From: Lysinibacillus sp. PLM2
GTDB taxonomy: Bacteria > Bacillota > Bacilli > Bacillales_A > Planococcaceae
Reading direction: 5' to 3'
DNA length: 64,000 nucleotides
Assembly: GCA_023168345.1 (NCBI GenBank)
Contig: AP025689.1
Span: forward strand, 556,001 to 620,000
The notes under the pieces are model-generated. The model did no database searches, had not been told where the DNA came from, and worked only from the letters and a program-made list of their open reading frames with translations. The position numbers and the translations under genes are program-made. Of this stretch, positions 24,573 through 33,184 are shown piece by piece; the stretch's first letter is position 1; the number at the start of each line of letters is the position of its first letter.

Positions 24573-24797
24573 ATGATACTTTACACAAAAACAATTTGTC
24601 CCAAATGTATGTATGTAAAATCTGAATTTCAACGTGCAGGCATACATGTTGAAATTATCAATATTGATCACGATGAAAAAGCAAAACAAAAAATCGTACA
24701 AGCTGGATTTTTAACTGTTCCAGTTCTTGACTATAACGACCAATTGATAGGAGATGTAAAAGAGATTGTCTCAATAATTGAGCTGGTTCCACAATGA
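24573..24797 (+). CDS. nrdH: NrdH-like glutaredoxin/redoxin
   Basis: The 74-residue thioredoxin-fold protein has the active site CPKC at residues 9-12 and a TVPVLDY cis-proline loop. The start is ATG 24573 after GAGGGAATTAG. NrdH supplies electrons to class Ib ribonucleotide reductase. The usual NrdH motif is CVQC or CMQC; CPKC is a variant. Its stop codon overlaps the nrdI start by four bases. It is the first gene under the cobalamin riboswitch. Confidence 0.83.
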   Translation: MILYTKTICPKCMYVKSEFQRAGIHVEIINIDHDEKAKQKIVQAGFLTVPVLDYNDQLIGDVKEIVSIIELVPQ

Positions 24798-25171
24798 TTG
24801 TTTATGCAAGCAGGACTGGAAATGTTCGATATATTGTGTCGAAATTAAAAGCGAATTCAATTGAACTTACAGAGAATTTAAAAGTGGACACTTCATACCT
24901 TTTAATCACATATACAGATCGATTGGGAGAAGTTCCAGCGAAGGTCTCACGTTTTTTAGAAAAAAACGGACATCTTTGCAGAGGAGTCGTAGTAAGTGGA
25001 AATACAAATTTTGGTCATCAATATTTTGGCGCTGCAGGCGATAAGATAGCGCTGGACTATCATGTTCCATTAGTAAGAAAAATTGAATTGCGTGGCTTTC
25101 AATCAGACTATGATGCAATTCAACAGTTTTATGAAATGAGGGTGGAAAATGAAAACTTACTTAACGCTTAA
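24794..25171 (+). CDS. nrdI: Flavodoxin-like NrdI, class Ib RNR maturation protein
   Basis: The 125-residue flavoprotein has the FMN phosphate loop SRTGNVRYIV, the VVVSGNTNFG loop and the AGDKIALDYHVPLVRKIELRG region conserved in NrdI. It generates the oxidant for assembling the dimanganese-tyrosyl radical in NrdF. It overlaps nrdH by four bases and nrdE by 23 bases, so translation is coupled. Confidence 0.93.
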   Translation: MIVYASRTGNVRYIVSKLKANSIELTENLKVDTSYLLITYTDRLGEVPAKVSRFLEKNGHLCRGVVVSGNTNFGHQYFGAAGDKIALDYHVPLVRKIELRGFQSDYDAIQQFYEMRVENENLLNA

Positions 25172-27242
25172 CAATGAAGTACTGAATCGTTATAGCTCAA
25201 CAGGGAGACTAGAGTTAGAAAAAGATCGTGAAGCAACAAGACATTATTTTTTAGAATTTGTGAATGGCAAATTACGCAACTTTAATGATATTGAAGAAAA
25301 AATTCATTATTTAGTTGATGAAGACTATTATGAAAAGGATTTTATTGAGTTGTATGAAATGGAATTTATTAAGAAGTTGTATGAAAAGGCATATGCATAC
25401 AAATTCCGTTTCCCATCGTTCATGAGTGCAAGTAAGTTTTATGATAGCTATGCAATGAAAAGTCGAGATGGAGAAGAAATTCTAGAAAAATACGAAGACC
25501 GTATCGTGATTATTGCATTATACTTAGCCCAAGGTAATGAGGAACTTGCAGAAAGAGCAGTAGAAGCGATGATGGAAGCATACCAACCAGCAACGCCAAC
25601 AGCCTTAAATAGTGGGAAAAAGGCACGTGGGGAACTAGTAAGCTGCTTTAAACTTACAATGGATGATTCCATGAATAGCATTGCTGAAAATATTGGATAT
25701 TGTTTAGAGCTATCTCGTCTTGGTGGGGGCGTAGGGGTTAATTTAACGGATTTGCGCCCATTAGGTGATCCCATCAAAGGTATTTTAAATCGTGCAAGTG
25801 GGGTACTTCCAGTTGCCAAGCTATTAGAGAATTCTTTCTCTTACTCAAATCAGCTTGGGCAACGCAATGGCTCAGGTGTTGCTTATTTAAATATTTTCCA
25901 TGCGGATATTGAAAACTTCATTTCTTCGAAAAAGCCAAATGCAGATGATAAAATCCGTCTGGCCACATTATCTACAGGAATCATCATCCCAAATATTTTC
26001 TTTGAGTTAATGAGAAAAGATGAAGATATCGTATTATTCAGCCCTTATGATATTTATAACGAGTACGGGAAACGTATGTCTGAAATTTCGATTACAGAAA
26101 TGTATGATGAGTTATTAAACAATCCAAATATCCGGAAAATCAAACGACTCAATGCGCGGAGTCTCTATACAGAAGTGAAAAAAGCACAATTTGAATCAGG
26201 ATATCCGTTTGAAATCTTCGATGATAATGTTAATGACGTACACCCACTGAAAAATATTGGACGAGTGAAAATGTCAAACTTATGTACTGAGATTTTACAA
26301 ATGCAGGTGACAAGTGTGATTACAGATCAGGATCAACCGAATGAGTATGGTCTTGATGTGTCTTGTAATTTGGGTTCAATTGATATTCATGCAGCGAGTA
26401 AGAGTAAGGATTTTGATAAATTAATTGATACATCCATGCGACTTCTTACAAACGTATCGTCTATGACGAACATTAAAAATGTTCCTTCAGTGGCAAAAGC
26501 CAATCAAATGATGCATTCAGTTGGTCTAGGAGCGATGAACCTTCATGGTCACCTTGTATCACAAGGAATTCTTTACGGCTCAAAAGATTCTATTGATTTT
26601 ACAGATTGTTTTATGGAAGCCATGAACTATTATTCTCTTAAATCTTCAATGGAAATTGCAAAAGAGCGCGGCGAAACTTTCTATCGATTTGAAGATAGTG
26701 ATTATGCATCAGGGGTTTATTTTGAAGATTATGTAAATAAAGAAGAGAAAGAATTATCCCCAATTGTGTTAAAAGCACTTGGTAATATTCCAATTATCAC
26801 GAAACAAATGTGGCAAACACTTAAAAGAGATGTTATGAAATATGGTTTGTTCCATAGCTATCGGTTAGCCGTGGCGCCAACGGGTTCCATATCTTATATA
26901 AGATCTTGCACAGCCTCCATAGCGCCGTGTACAGAACGTGTAGAAATCCGAGACTATGCTGATAGCCGTACGATTTACCCAATGCCACATCTAACAAACG
27001 AAAATTCGTCTTTATATGTGGAAGCATACGATTTGAATCCTTATGACATGATTGATTTATATGCAGCAGCACAAAAACATGTGGACCAAGGAATATCAAT
27101 GACCCTTTATGTTACAAATGCCTGGACGACTGAGCAGCTAGCGAAGATTTATATTTACGCTTGGACAAAGGGAATCAAGTCCGTCTATTATGTTCGTCAA
27201 CGATTACAAACGATCGAGGAGTGTGTAGCATGTCAAATCTAA
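25149..27242 (+). CDS. nrdE: Class Ib ribonucleotide reductase, catalytic subunit
   Basis: The 697-residue protein is full length for NrdE. It shows TPTALNSGKKARGELVSC (active-site Cys), the LSRLGGGVGVNLTDLRPLG loop, NLCTEILQ with the NxCxE active-site triad, MGLGAMNLHGH-like VGLGAMNLHGH and APTGSISYI. It reduces ribonucleoside diphosphates in the cytoplasm, with radical supplied by NrdF. GGGTGG precedes ATG 25149 within nrdI, and its end overlaps nrdF by 13 bases. The reading frame is uninterrupted, unlike nrdF. Confidence 0.96.
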   Translation: MKTYLTLNNEVLNRYSSTGRLELEKDREATRHYFLEFVNGKLRNFNDIEEKIHYLVDEDYYEKDFIELYEMEFIKKLYEKAYAYKFRFPSFMSASKFYDSYAMKSRDGEEILEKYEDRIVIIALYLAQGNEELAERAVEAMMEAYQPATPTALNSGKKARGELVSCFKLTMDDSMNSIAENIGYCLELSRLGGGVGVNLTDLRPLGDPIKGILNRASGVLPVAKLLENSFSYSNQLGQRNGSGVAYLNIFHADIENFISSKKPNADDKIRLATLSTGIIIPNIFFELMRKDEDIVLFSPYDIYNEYGKRMSEISITEMYDELLNNPNIRKIKRLNARSLYTEVKKAQFESGYPFEIFDDNVNDVHPLKNIGRVKMSNLCTEILQMQVTSVITDQDQPNEYGLDVSCNLGSIDIHAASKSKDFDKLIDTSMRLLTNVSSMTNIKNVPSVAKANQMMHSVGLGAMNLHGHLVSQGILYGSKDSIDFTDCFMEAMNYYSLKSSMEIAKERGETFYRFEDSDYASGVYFEDYVNKEEKELSPIVLKALGNIPIITKQMWQTLKRDVMKYGLFHSYRLAVAPTGSISYIRSCTASIAPCTERVEIRDYADSRTIYPMPHLTNENSSLYVEAYDLNPYDMIDLYAAAQKHVDQGISMTLYVTNAWTTEQLAKIYIYAWTKGIKSVYYVRQRLQTIEECVACQI

Positions 27243-28512
27243 TCTATGAAGCAGTCAACTGGAATAAACCAACAAGTGAACTTGCCCAAGTGTTTTGGGA
27301 TCAACAATGGAAGCAAATTTGGTTTCCCGAAGAAATAGCAGTAAGTAAAGATGTAAAACAGTGGCAAAGTTTTGAGCATCAGGAAACCTATAAAAAAGTC
27401 TTTGCTGGGCTTACTTTACTTGATACTGTACAAACGAATATAGGTATGAATCACATTGCGGCACACGCAAAAGATTTACAGGAAAAAGCGGTATTAACGG
27501 TGTTTGCTTCATTTGAAGCAATTCATGCAAAGTCTTACTCCTACATCTTTACAACCCTTTGCACAAACAAGGAAATTGATGAGCTGTTTGAATGGGTGAA
27601 GGAGAACGAATTTCTTCAATACAAAGCAAATAAAATTAGCGAAATTTATAACAGCATCGAAGAAGGCAATGACGAAAGTCTATGGAAGGCGATGTATGCT
27701 TCCGTTATGCTTGAATCGTTCCTATTTTATTCGGGATTTTTCTATCCGCTCTATCTTGGTGGACAAGGGATTCTGCGTAATAGTGCCGAGGTAATTTCAC
27801 TAATATTGCGTTAAAAAGTGGCGCAAGTAAAACTCTTTGAATTCAAGGGACCCCCTAACGTTTCGATTGCATCAATCGTAGGAGCAATTTAAGGCGAGGG
27901 CAATCTTGAGCCAAGATTGAAAATCCAATCTGGATCTTCAATAAGGTGCAACGACCATCGAAAGCACGTGCAAAGCATGGAAGCAAGTAGAGTAGAACGT
28001 AAGTCGAAAATGACGTTCGAAGCGGAGAGGCATAGAAATATGCATGAAATGGTCTGAACTTATAAGAAATTATAAGCAGCGTTTAATGCGCGGCATGAGT
28101 CTGACGAGCTTATGTGAACATATTGGACGAATCAATTCATGGAGTAGCAGTAGGCTTCTTTGCTCAAAATCTCTTTAAACAATTTTCTATTGAAAAACAA
28201 AATGAGTTAAAAGCTTGGGGCTATGAGTTATTGCTTGATTTATATGTAAATGAATTAAGTTATACACAAGATGTATATGGGGAAACAGACTTGGCAACAG
28301 AAGTGGAAGCATATATACGATATAATGGAAATAAAGCATTAATGAATGTCGGCTTTGAAGCCATGTTCCCAGAAGAAGATGTCAACCCGATTGTACTAAA
28401 CGGCATTCGCAATGAAGGATCTACATATGACTTCTTTTCACAAAAAGGATCAACTTATGCAAAAGCAAACGTCGCGCCTATCACAGATGATACATTTGAA
28501 TTTAATCGATAA
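27230..28512 (+). CDS. nrdF: Class Ib ribonucleotide reductase, radical subunit, interrupted by a group I intron
   Basis: Exon 1 is 27230-27811 (194 codons) and exon 2 is 28126-28512 including the stop. Joined, they give 322 residues, normal for NrdF. Exon 1 holds metal ligands in DTVQTNIG and FASFEAIHAKSY; the joint restores LILR-DESIHGV, the conserved helix with the last Glu and His ligands. Unspliced, translation stops at TAA 27812-27814 immediately after the exon. NrdF carries the dimanganese or diiron tyrosyl-radical cofactor and pairs with NrdE. The start ATG at 27230 lies inside the nrdE 3' end. Splicing is inferred from the intron structure. Confidence 0.93.
27812..28125 (+). ncRNA. 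Self-splicing group I intron in nrdF (314 nt, no ORF)
   Basis: The 5' exon end TTGCGT pairs with the internal guide GCGCAA (27821-27826), with the obligatory U-G wobble at the splice site (P1). The catalytic P7 helix is visible as GACCAT (27953-27958, within GGTGCAACGACCATCG) and ATGGTC (28049-28054, within ATGGTCTGAAC). The last intron base is G 28125, as required. It ends before GACGAA, giving a seamless Arg-Asp joint. No homing endonuclease fits in it. Related introns are known in ribonucleotide reductase genes of Bacillus and SP-beta-like phages. Confidence 0.93.
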
Positions 28513-28521
28513 GGAGCTCTT

Positions 28522-28959
28522 ATGAACTACAAAGTAAACATCAAAAGAATTCACGATGAAGCCCAAATGCCGCTACAAGCAAACCCTGGAGATGCGGGAA
28601 TGGATCTTTACTCAATAGAAACTGTAGAAATCCCCGCAGGAGAAGCAAGATTAATTAAAACAGGAATACAAATTGAACTACCTAAAGGCACAGAAGCTCA
28701 AATTCGCCCAAGAAGTGGGCTAGCATTAAAACATAGTATTACCGTATTAAATAGTCCTGGAACAATCGATGAAGGATACAGGGGAGAAATAGGCGTAATA
28801 TTGATGAATCATGGTAAAGAATCTTTTACTGTAGAAAAATCAATGCGTATTGCGCAAATGGTCATCCAAATAGTCCCTGAAGTTCAGTTAATAGAAGTGG
28901 ATGAACTTTCCCAGACTGAACGTGGAACAGCAGGCTTTGGATCAAGTGGAACAAAATAA
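28522..28959 (+). CDS. dut: dUTP diphosphatase (dUTPase)
   Basis: The 145-residue protein has all five trimeric dUTPase motifs: [43 protein letters not shown] and the C-terminal [10 protein letters not shown]. It hydrolyses dUTP to dUMP, preventing uracil incorporation and feeding thymidylate synthesis. It starts nine bases after nrdF, after AAGGAG, so it is very likely part of the cobalamin-controlled nrd operon. A terminator follows. Confidence 0.96.
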   Translation: MNYKVNIKRIHDEAQMPLQANPGDAGMDLYSIETVEIPAGEARLIKTGIQIELPKGTEAQIRPRSGLALKHSITVLNSPGTIDEGYRGEIGVILMNHGKESFTVEKSMRIAQMVIQIVPEVQLIEVDELSQTERGTAGFGSSGTK

Positions 28960-28967
28960 ATGAAAAA

Positions 28968-29012
28968 GGCGAAGTATCGAATGTAGATTGCTCATAAAGA
29001 TACTTCGCCATT
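28968..29012. terminator. Terminator after dut, probably bidirectional
   Basis: GGCGAAGTATC pairs with GATACTTCGCC, with A-rich and T-rich flanks. Confidence 0.85.
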
Positions 29013-29017
29013 TATTT

Positions 29018-29212
29018 TTAGTTTTCCAGTTCCTTCGTCATTCGATCGACCCAATCACCGAAGGATTCCTTTTGATTGGATTTGTTCTTTTCTGAACTAT
29101 GTTCCATTCCGAATTCTTCTTTATTTGAACGTAATGCTTTTGTATCTTTCTTTCTCATAGGGATTTTGTCATCGTAATTTGAATACATATCGAAATCATT
29201 TTTATCAGTCAT
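29018..29212 (-). CDS. Small hydrophilic protein (64 aa), unknown
   Basis: ATG 29212 follows AAAGGAGATG. The product is highly charged (MTDKNDFDMYSNYDDK, then KKDTKALRSNKEEFG, ending WVDRMTKELEN) with no hydrophobic segment and probably little fixed structure. I do not recognise the family. The good ribosome site and terminator support a gene; a late-growth or spore-related small protein is a guess only. Confidence 0.6.
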   Translation of the reverse strand: MTDKNDFDMYSNYDDKIPMRKKDTKALRSNKEEFGMEHSSEKNKSNQKESFGDWVDRMTKELEN

Positions 29213-29325
29213 GAGTTCATCTCCTTTCATTTGTTAATATGAGAATATGTGCTTATGTTTATGTACAAAGGAAAATAACAAATTGAATCGAATATATAAT
29301 TAGAAAAAAGATTGTAGGTGACAAA

Positions 29326-30063
29326 ATGTTTTTAAAAAAGATTGAATTACTTCGCGATGAAATATCATCCTATAGAAAATATCCTTTTTCAATTCCAACA
29401 ATACGCAATTTCACACAACTAGAATTAAAAAGCAATGTCACTTTTTTTGTAGGTGAAAATGGTTCAGGAAAATCAACATTGCTTGAAGCAATAGCAGATC
29501 AATGCGGATTTAATACAGCAGGTGGAGGACGCAACAATTTATATGAAGTACACGCATCTGAATCAGCGCTTACAAACTACATAAGACTTTCTTGGTTACC
29601 GAAAGTATCAAATGGTTTTTTTCTAAGGGCAGAATCCTTCTACAATTTTGCTTCTCATATTGATGAGCTTGCAGCTGAATTTCCAAGTATTTATGATGCA
29701 TATGGTGGGAATTCCTTGCACGAGCAATCCCATGGTGAGTCATTTTTATCCCTTTTTTTGAACCGATTCAAAGGAAAGGCAATTTATCTATTGGACGAAC
29801 CTGAGGCAGCTCTTTCACCACAACGACAGCTAACGTTTTTGAAAATCCTACATGATTTATCAACTGCTGGAGATACGCAATTTATTATTGCCACACATTC
29901 ACCTATATTATTAGGCTATCCAGATGCAACTATTTTTAGCTTTGATGAGGAATGTATTGAAGAAGTTGACTATGAATCGACGGACCATTATCAAATTACA
30001 AAATATTTTTTAGATAATAGAGAGCGATTTTTGCGGGAGCTTCTTAGTGATGAAGAGAGATAA
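29326..30063 (+). CDS. AAA-family ATP-binding protein (RecF/ABC-like)
   Basis: The 245-residue protein has Walker A GENGSGKSTLL near residue 45, a degenerate signature QSHGESFLSLF near 140, Walker B IYLLDEPEAALSP near 157 and the H-loop IIATHSPILL near 188. There is no membrane domain, so it resembles the AAA_21/RecF-like stand-alone ATPases often labelled ABC ATPases. Function is unknown. It is monocistronic; a possible partner is not adjacent. Confidence 0.85.
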   Translation: MFLKKIELLRDEISSYRKYPFSIPTIRNFTQLELKSNVTFFVGENGSGKSTLLEAIADQCGFNTAGGGRNNLYEVHASESALTNYIRLSWLPKVSNGFFLRAESFYNFASHIDELAAEFPSIYDAYGGNSLHEQSHGESFLSLFLNRFKGKAIYLLDEPEAALSPQRQLTFLKILHDLSTAGDTQFIIATHSPILLGYPDATIFSFDEECIEEVDYESTDHYQITKYFLDNRERFLRELLSDEER

Positions 30064-30150
30064 TAAAACGCGTAAAGTATTGCCTTAACCATATGCTTAT
30101 TTATATAATAGAATAAATAAAAGTAAACAAGTAGGAAATGAGGGAATTCG

Positions 30151-30954
30151 ATGAGTACGCTCAAAACAAATAAAAGTCGCGTATCATTATTAAAAATTCC
30201 AAGTGGTGAAGATATTATTGTTGGTCGAATGTTTATTGCTGAAGGTGGAAATTTAAAAGCAACTGTACTATTATTACATGGATTTCCAGGTACGATGATG
30301 AATTTAGATATTGCAACAGAACTACAAATGTTAGGCTGGAACGTACTGGTAATTAATTATCGTGGTTCATGGGGAAGTGAGGGGAATTATTCCTTTACTA
30401 ATGCTCTTGAGGACGTTCAAGCTACTTTAAATTATATTCGGGATGAGTCTATTGCAAAAGCAAACAGAATTGATGTGAATCGAATTGCACTTGTCGGTCA
30501 TAGCTTTGGTGGTTTTTTAGCTTTAAAAACGGCTTCACTCAATCCTTCTATAAAAACGGCTGCATATTTATCGGGCGCAAATTTCCCATTGTTTTTGAAA
30601 ATAATGGAGGAAGACCCTACATCAGAAAAACAAATTCTACACATGTTTGATGAATCCTCTTATTTCTTAAAAGGGGCAACAGGTGAATCCTTATTGAGCG
30701 AAATTAGGGAACATGCAGAGGAGTGGAACACATTCTTATTTGCGCCAACACTAACAAATAAAAAGCTACTCATCACTGCGGTAACGGATGACGAAGAGCT
30801 TCCAAAGGAACAGTTCCATGATCCCTTCATTCCAATTCTTGAACAAGCACAAATTAACTATGAGACGGTCGTGTTTGATACAGACCATAATTATACAAAT
30901 AAACGTAAAGAGCTTACAGAAACACTTCAGGAATGGCTATTGAGAGTTCTTTAA
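30151..30954 (+). CDS. Alpha/beta hydrolase
   Basis: The 267-residue enzyme has the oxyanion loop LLLHGFPGTMMN, NYRGSWGSEG, nucleophile elbow GHSFGG near residue 116 and a late His in FDTDHNYTNKR. This is a peptidase S9/dienelactone hydrolase-like serine hydrolase without a signal peptide. Substrate is unknown. GAAATGAGGGAA precedes the ATG. Confidence 0.87.
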   Translation: MSTLKTNKSRVSLLKIPSGEDIIVGRMFIAEGGNLKATVLLLHGFPGTMMNLDIATELQMLGWNVLVINYRGSWGSEGNYSFTNALEDVQATLNYIRDESIAKANRIDVNRIALVGHSFGGFLALKTASLNPSIKTAAYLSGANFPLFLKIMEEDPTSEKQILHMFDESSYFLKGATGESLLSEIREHAEEWNTFLFAPTLTNKKLLITAVTDDEELPKEQFHDPFIPILEQAQINYETVVFDTDHNYTNKRKELTETLQEWLLRVL

Positions 30955-30995
30955 ACTAACAGAATTAATAAAACAGTTGTCTTATCTGTCTAATC

Positions 30996-31037
30996 AATCT
31001 AAAAAGGCGAGTACGCAATGTCTCGCCTTTTTAGATT
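30996..31037. terminator. Bidirectional terminator
   Basis: AATCTAAAAAGGCGAG pairs with CTCGCCTTTTTAGATT (16-bp stem), between convergent genes. Confidence 0.88.
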
Positions 31038-31245
31038 ATTTATTTTTGTTCGACTTTTGCGTTTTATCATGATTCGTCGCGTTATTTTTATTTTTAACTT
31101 TCGAGTCAAATTCCTCTGCAATTTCAGCTGTATTATCTTCAGGATTATCCTGATGGCTTGTTGTATTTTGATGTAGATGCGCATAGGTTTCAAAAGGATT
31201 ATGAGTTCTCTCATTTAATGTTTTCGCGTTATTTTTATTCCCCAA
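31036..31245 (-). CDS. Asn/His/Lys-rich small protein (69 aa), possibly spore related
   Basis: TTG 31245 follows AGGAGGTGAACATTC. The product begins MGNKNNAKTLNERTHNPFETY, has a short acidic motif DNTAEIAEEFDSK and an Asn/Lys-rich tail. The EIAEEFD stretch followed by Lys/Asn recalls EIAQELDV in the 46-residue protein at 14322-14462, so both may belong to one group of small spore-associated proteins. This is inference; no family is assigned. Confidence 0.6.
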   Translation of the reverse strand: MGNKNNAKTLNERTHNPFETYAHLHQNTTSHQDNPEDNTAEIAEEFDSKVKNKNNATNHDKTQKSNKNK

Positions 31246-31329
31246 GAATGTTCACCTCCTAGATTCTTAATGTGCGTATGTTAGAAGGATTTATTCAATT
31301 GGAAGCATATAGGGCCATATTTAAATCTT

Positions 31330-31360
31330 AGACTGCACCTTTTCACAGTGCAGTCTTTTG
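31330..31360 (+). terminator. Orphan hairpin before the MFS gene
   Basis: AGACTGCA pairs with TGCAGTCT followed by TTTTGG. There is no complete gene directly upstream on this strand. It could be an attenuator or a stray terminator. Confidence 0.5.
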
Positions 31361-31462
31361 GTCTCTTTAATTTCAGACCATATGTAATAAATTTGAAGTA
31401 GATTTAATAAGTCTATATATTAAAAATAAATACAAAATTTGGATTCATGGGGAAGAGTTAAA

Positions 31463-32665
31463 ATGGGGGAAATTATGGGATCACGTTCATGGAGAGCGCT
31501 AATTTGGATTTCAATAGCGGAACTTTTTGCGTTAAGTCTCTGGTTTAGTGCATCTGTTATAGCACCGCAAATAATTGAATTTTGGAATATAGACGAAAGC
31601 TATGAGGGCTGGCTTTCTTCTGCTGTTCCACTTGGATTTGTCATTGGCACATTATTTAGTTCTGCATTTGGAATTGCAGATCGTTTTAATGCAAGAAAAA
31701 TTTTTGCACTTTCAGCTTTGTTTGGTGCTATTTTAAATGGGTTATTAATGTTTATTCATTTTGCATTTTTAGGCATACTGTTACGAATATTAACTGGTGT
31801 GACGCTAGCAGGAGTTTATCCTATTGCTGTGAAAATGTTATCGCAATGGTTTCCAAGGAAAAGGGGACTTGCCATTGGTGTATTAATTGCAGCATTAACA
31901 CTAGGGTCAGCTCTGCCTCATTTTGTAAAAGTATTTTTTGCCAATGTTGATTGGCAAAGCATTATTATTTCTACATCATTACTCGCCATATTAGCAGCAA
32001 TCATCGTCTATTGGATACTAGAGGATGCACCAATAAGATTAAAAAATACACCATTTTCGATGAAATTAGTAAGTAAAGTAGTACGGAATAAGGCTGTTAT
32101 GCTTGCGAATTACGGTTATTTTGGACACTGTTGGGAGTTATATGGCATGTGGACATGGTTGCCGGCCTTTTTAGCTGCAAGCTTTACTGCCGCTTCAACA
32201 AATGTGTCTAATTGGTTTATTGCATTAAGCTCCTTTATTGTAATTGGCGTTGCAGGTGGAATTGGATGTATTGTTGGTGGCTTTGTATCAGATAAAATAG
32301 GTCGTTCGAATTTAACGATTATTTCAATGATCATAAGTGCAATATGCTGTATTCTCATAGGTTTAACCTTTACTCATTCTATATGGCTGACATTTATCAT
32401 TGCAATTATTTGGGGAGCAAGTATTATCTCTGATTCTGCTCAATTTTCTGCAGCCGTCTCGGAAGTAGCAGAAGAAGATTATGTTGGAACAGCGCTTACT
32501 TTCCAAATGTGTATTGGTTTTTTAATTACCATCTTTTCGATTAACTTAGTTCCAATCATCCAAAAAGCAATTGGATGGGAATGGGTTTTTATTATCTTAG
32601 CCATTGGTCCAATACTTGGCACCATCGCCATGTTTAAATACAAAAGATTTGAACTTAATTCGTAA
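31463..32665 (+). CDS. Major facilitator superfamily transporter
   Basis: The protein of about 400 residues has twelve predicted membrane helices. N-terminal blocks include FALSLWFSASVIAPQI and SAVPLGFVIGTLFSS, and the central loop has a typical MFS basic motif DRFNARK. C-terminal half begins near residue 205. ATG 31463 follows GGGGAAGAG; an ATG four codons later is also possible. Substrate is not predictable from sequence. It stands alone. Confidence 0.85.
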   Translation: MGEIMGSRSWRALIWISIAELFALSLWFSASVIAPQIIEFWNIDESYEGWLSSAVPLGFVIGTLFSSAFGIADRFNARKIFALSALFGAILNGLLMFIHFAFLGILLRILTGVTLAGVYPIAVKMLSQWFPRKRGLAIGVLIAALTLGSALPHFVKVFFANVDWQSIIISTSLLAILAAIIVYWILEDAPIRLKNTPFSMKLVSKVVRNKAVMLANYGYFGHCWELYGMWTWLPAFLAASFTAASTNVSNWFIALSSFIVIGVAGGIGCIVGGFVSDKIGRSNLTIISMIISAICCILIGLTFTHSIWLTFIIAIIWGASIISDSAQFSAAVSEVAEEDYVGTALTFQMCIGFLITIFSINLVPIIQKAIGWEWVFIILAIGPILGTIAMFKYKRFELNS

Positions 32666-32759
32666 TTGTTAATGTTAATTTCCTAAAAAAGACGAAGAAG
32701 TTTGACAATTTGTTTACGGTTTTATGCAACCCATGAAAAAAATAAATGGTAGGTGTAAA

Positions 32760-32828
32760 ATGAAACATGTAAAAAAAATACATCTTTTGATTTTTTATTC
32801 TTTAAAAAACAGGGGGCTATTTAAATGA
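32760..32828 (+). CDS. Possible 22-aa upstream peptide coupled to the next ORF
   Basis: ATG follows GGTAGGTG. The product is MKHVKKIHLLIFYSLKNRGLFK, split by its stop TGA, which overlaps the ATGs of the next gene. The arrangement would allow translational coupling. Evidence is only ribosome site and overlap. Confidence 0.3.
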   Translation: MKHVKKIHLLIFYSLKNRGLFK

Positions 32829-32980
32829 TGGAACAAAATGAAAAAGCTATGCGCCTACAAGTAATGTTAGATGAAGCCTTTAAACCAGTTTTAGCAAAAA
32901 TAGAAGCATTAGAAAAAGAGGTGCAGTCACTTCAAGAAAATCAAGTGAAGCTTCTAACTATGATTGCTGAAAAAGAATAA
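32825..32980 (+). CDS. Small coiled-coil protein (51 aa)
   Basis: ATG 32825 (or 32828) follows GGGGGC. The product begins MMEQNEKAMRLQVMLDEAFK and continues as one heptad-like helix, VLAKIEALEKEVQSLQENQV. It is likely a short dimeric coiled coil. The family is not recognised. A terminator lies 50 bp beyond. Confidence 0.6.
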   Translation: MMEQNEKAMRLQVMLDEAFKPVLAKIEALEKEVQSLQENQVKLLTMIAEKE

Positions 32981-33029
32981 TTTAAACTATTTATTACAAA
33001 CTAAAATTGAGCTCACAACAAAGTACCTC

Positions 33030-33070
33030 AAAAAGTCGATTCCTAAACCAGATAGGAGTCGACTTTTTTT
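33030..33070 (+). terminator. Intrinsic terminator
   Basis: AAAAAGTCGATTCCTA pairs with TAGGAGTCGACTTTTT with one mismatch; a T-run follows. Confidence 0.87.
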
Positions 33071-33184
33071 CATGCTCACAACATACATCTAAATTATGTT
33101 CAAGATTTATTAGAATAGTGAAACAATTTAAAATAAGCCACCGTCACATTGATATTAAGCTAATTAAATACAAGGGGGAATCTA

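Noticed and set aside
27230-28512. nrdF as a broken gene with two fragments
   Set aside because: P1, P7 and the terminal G show a group I intron, and exon joining gives an exact full-length protein.
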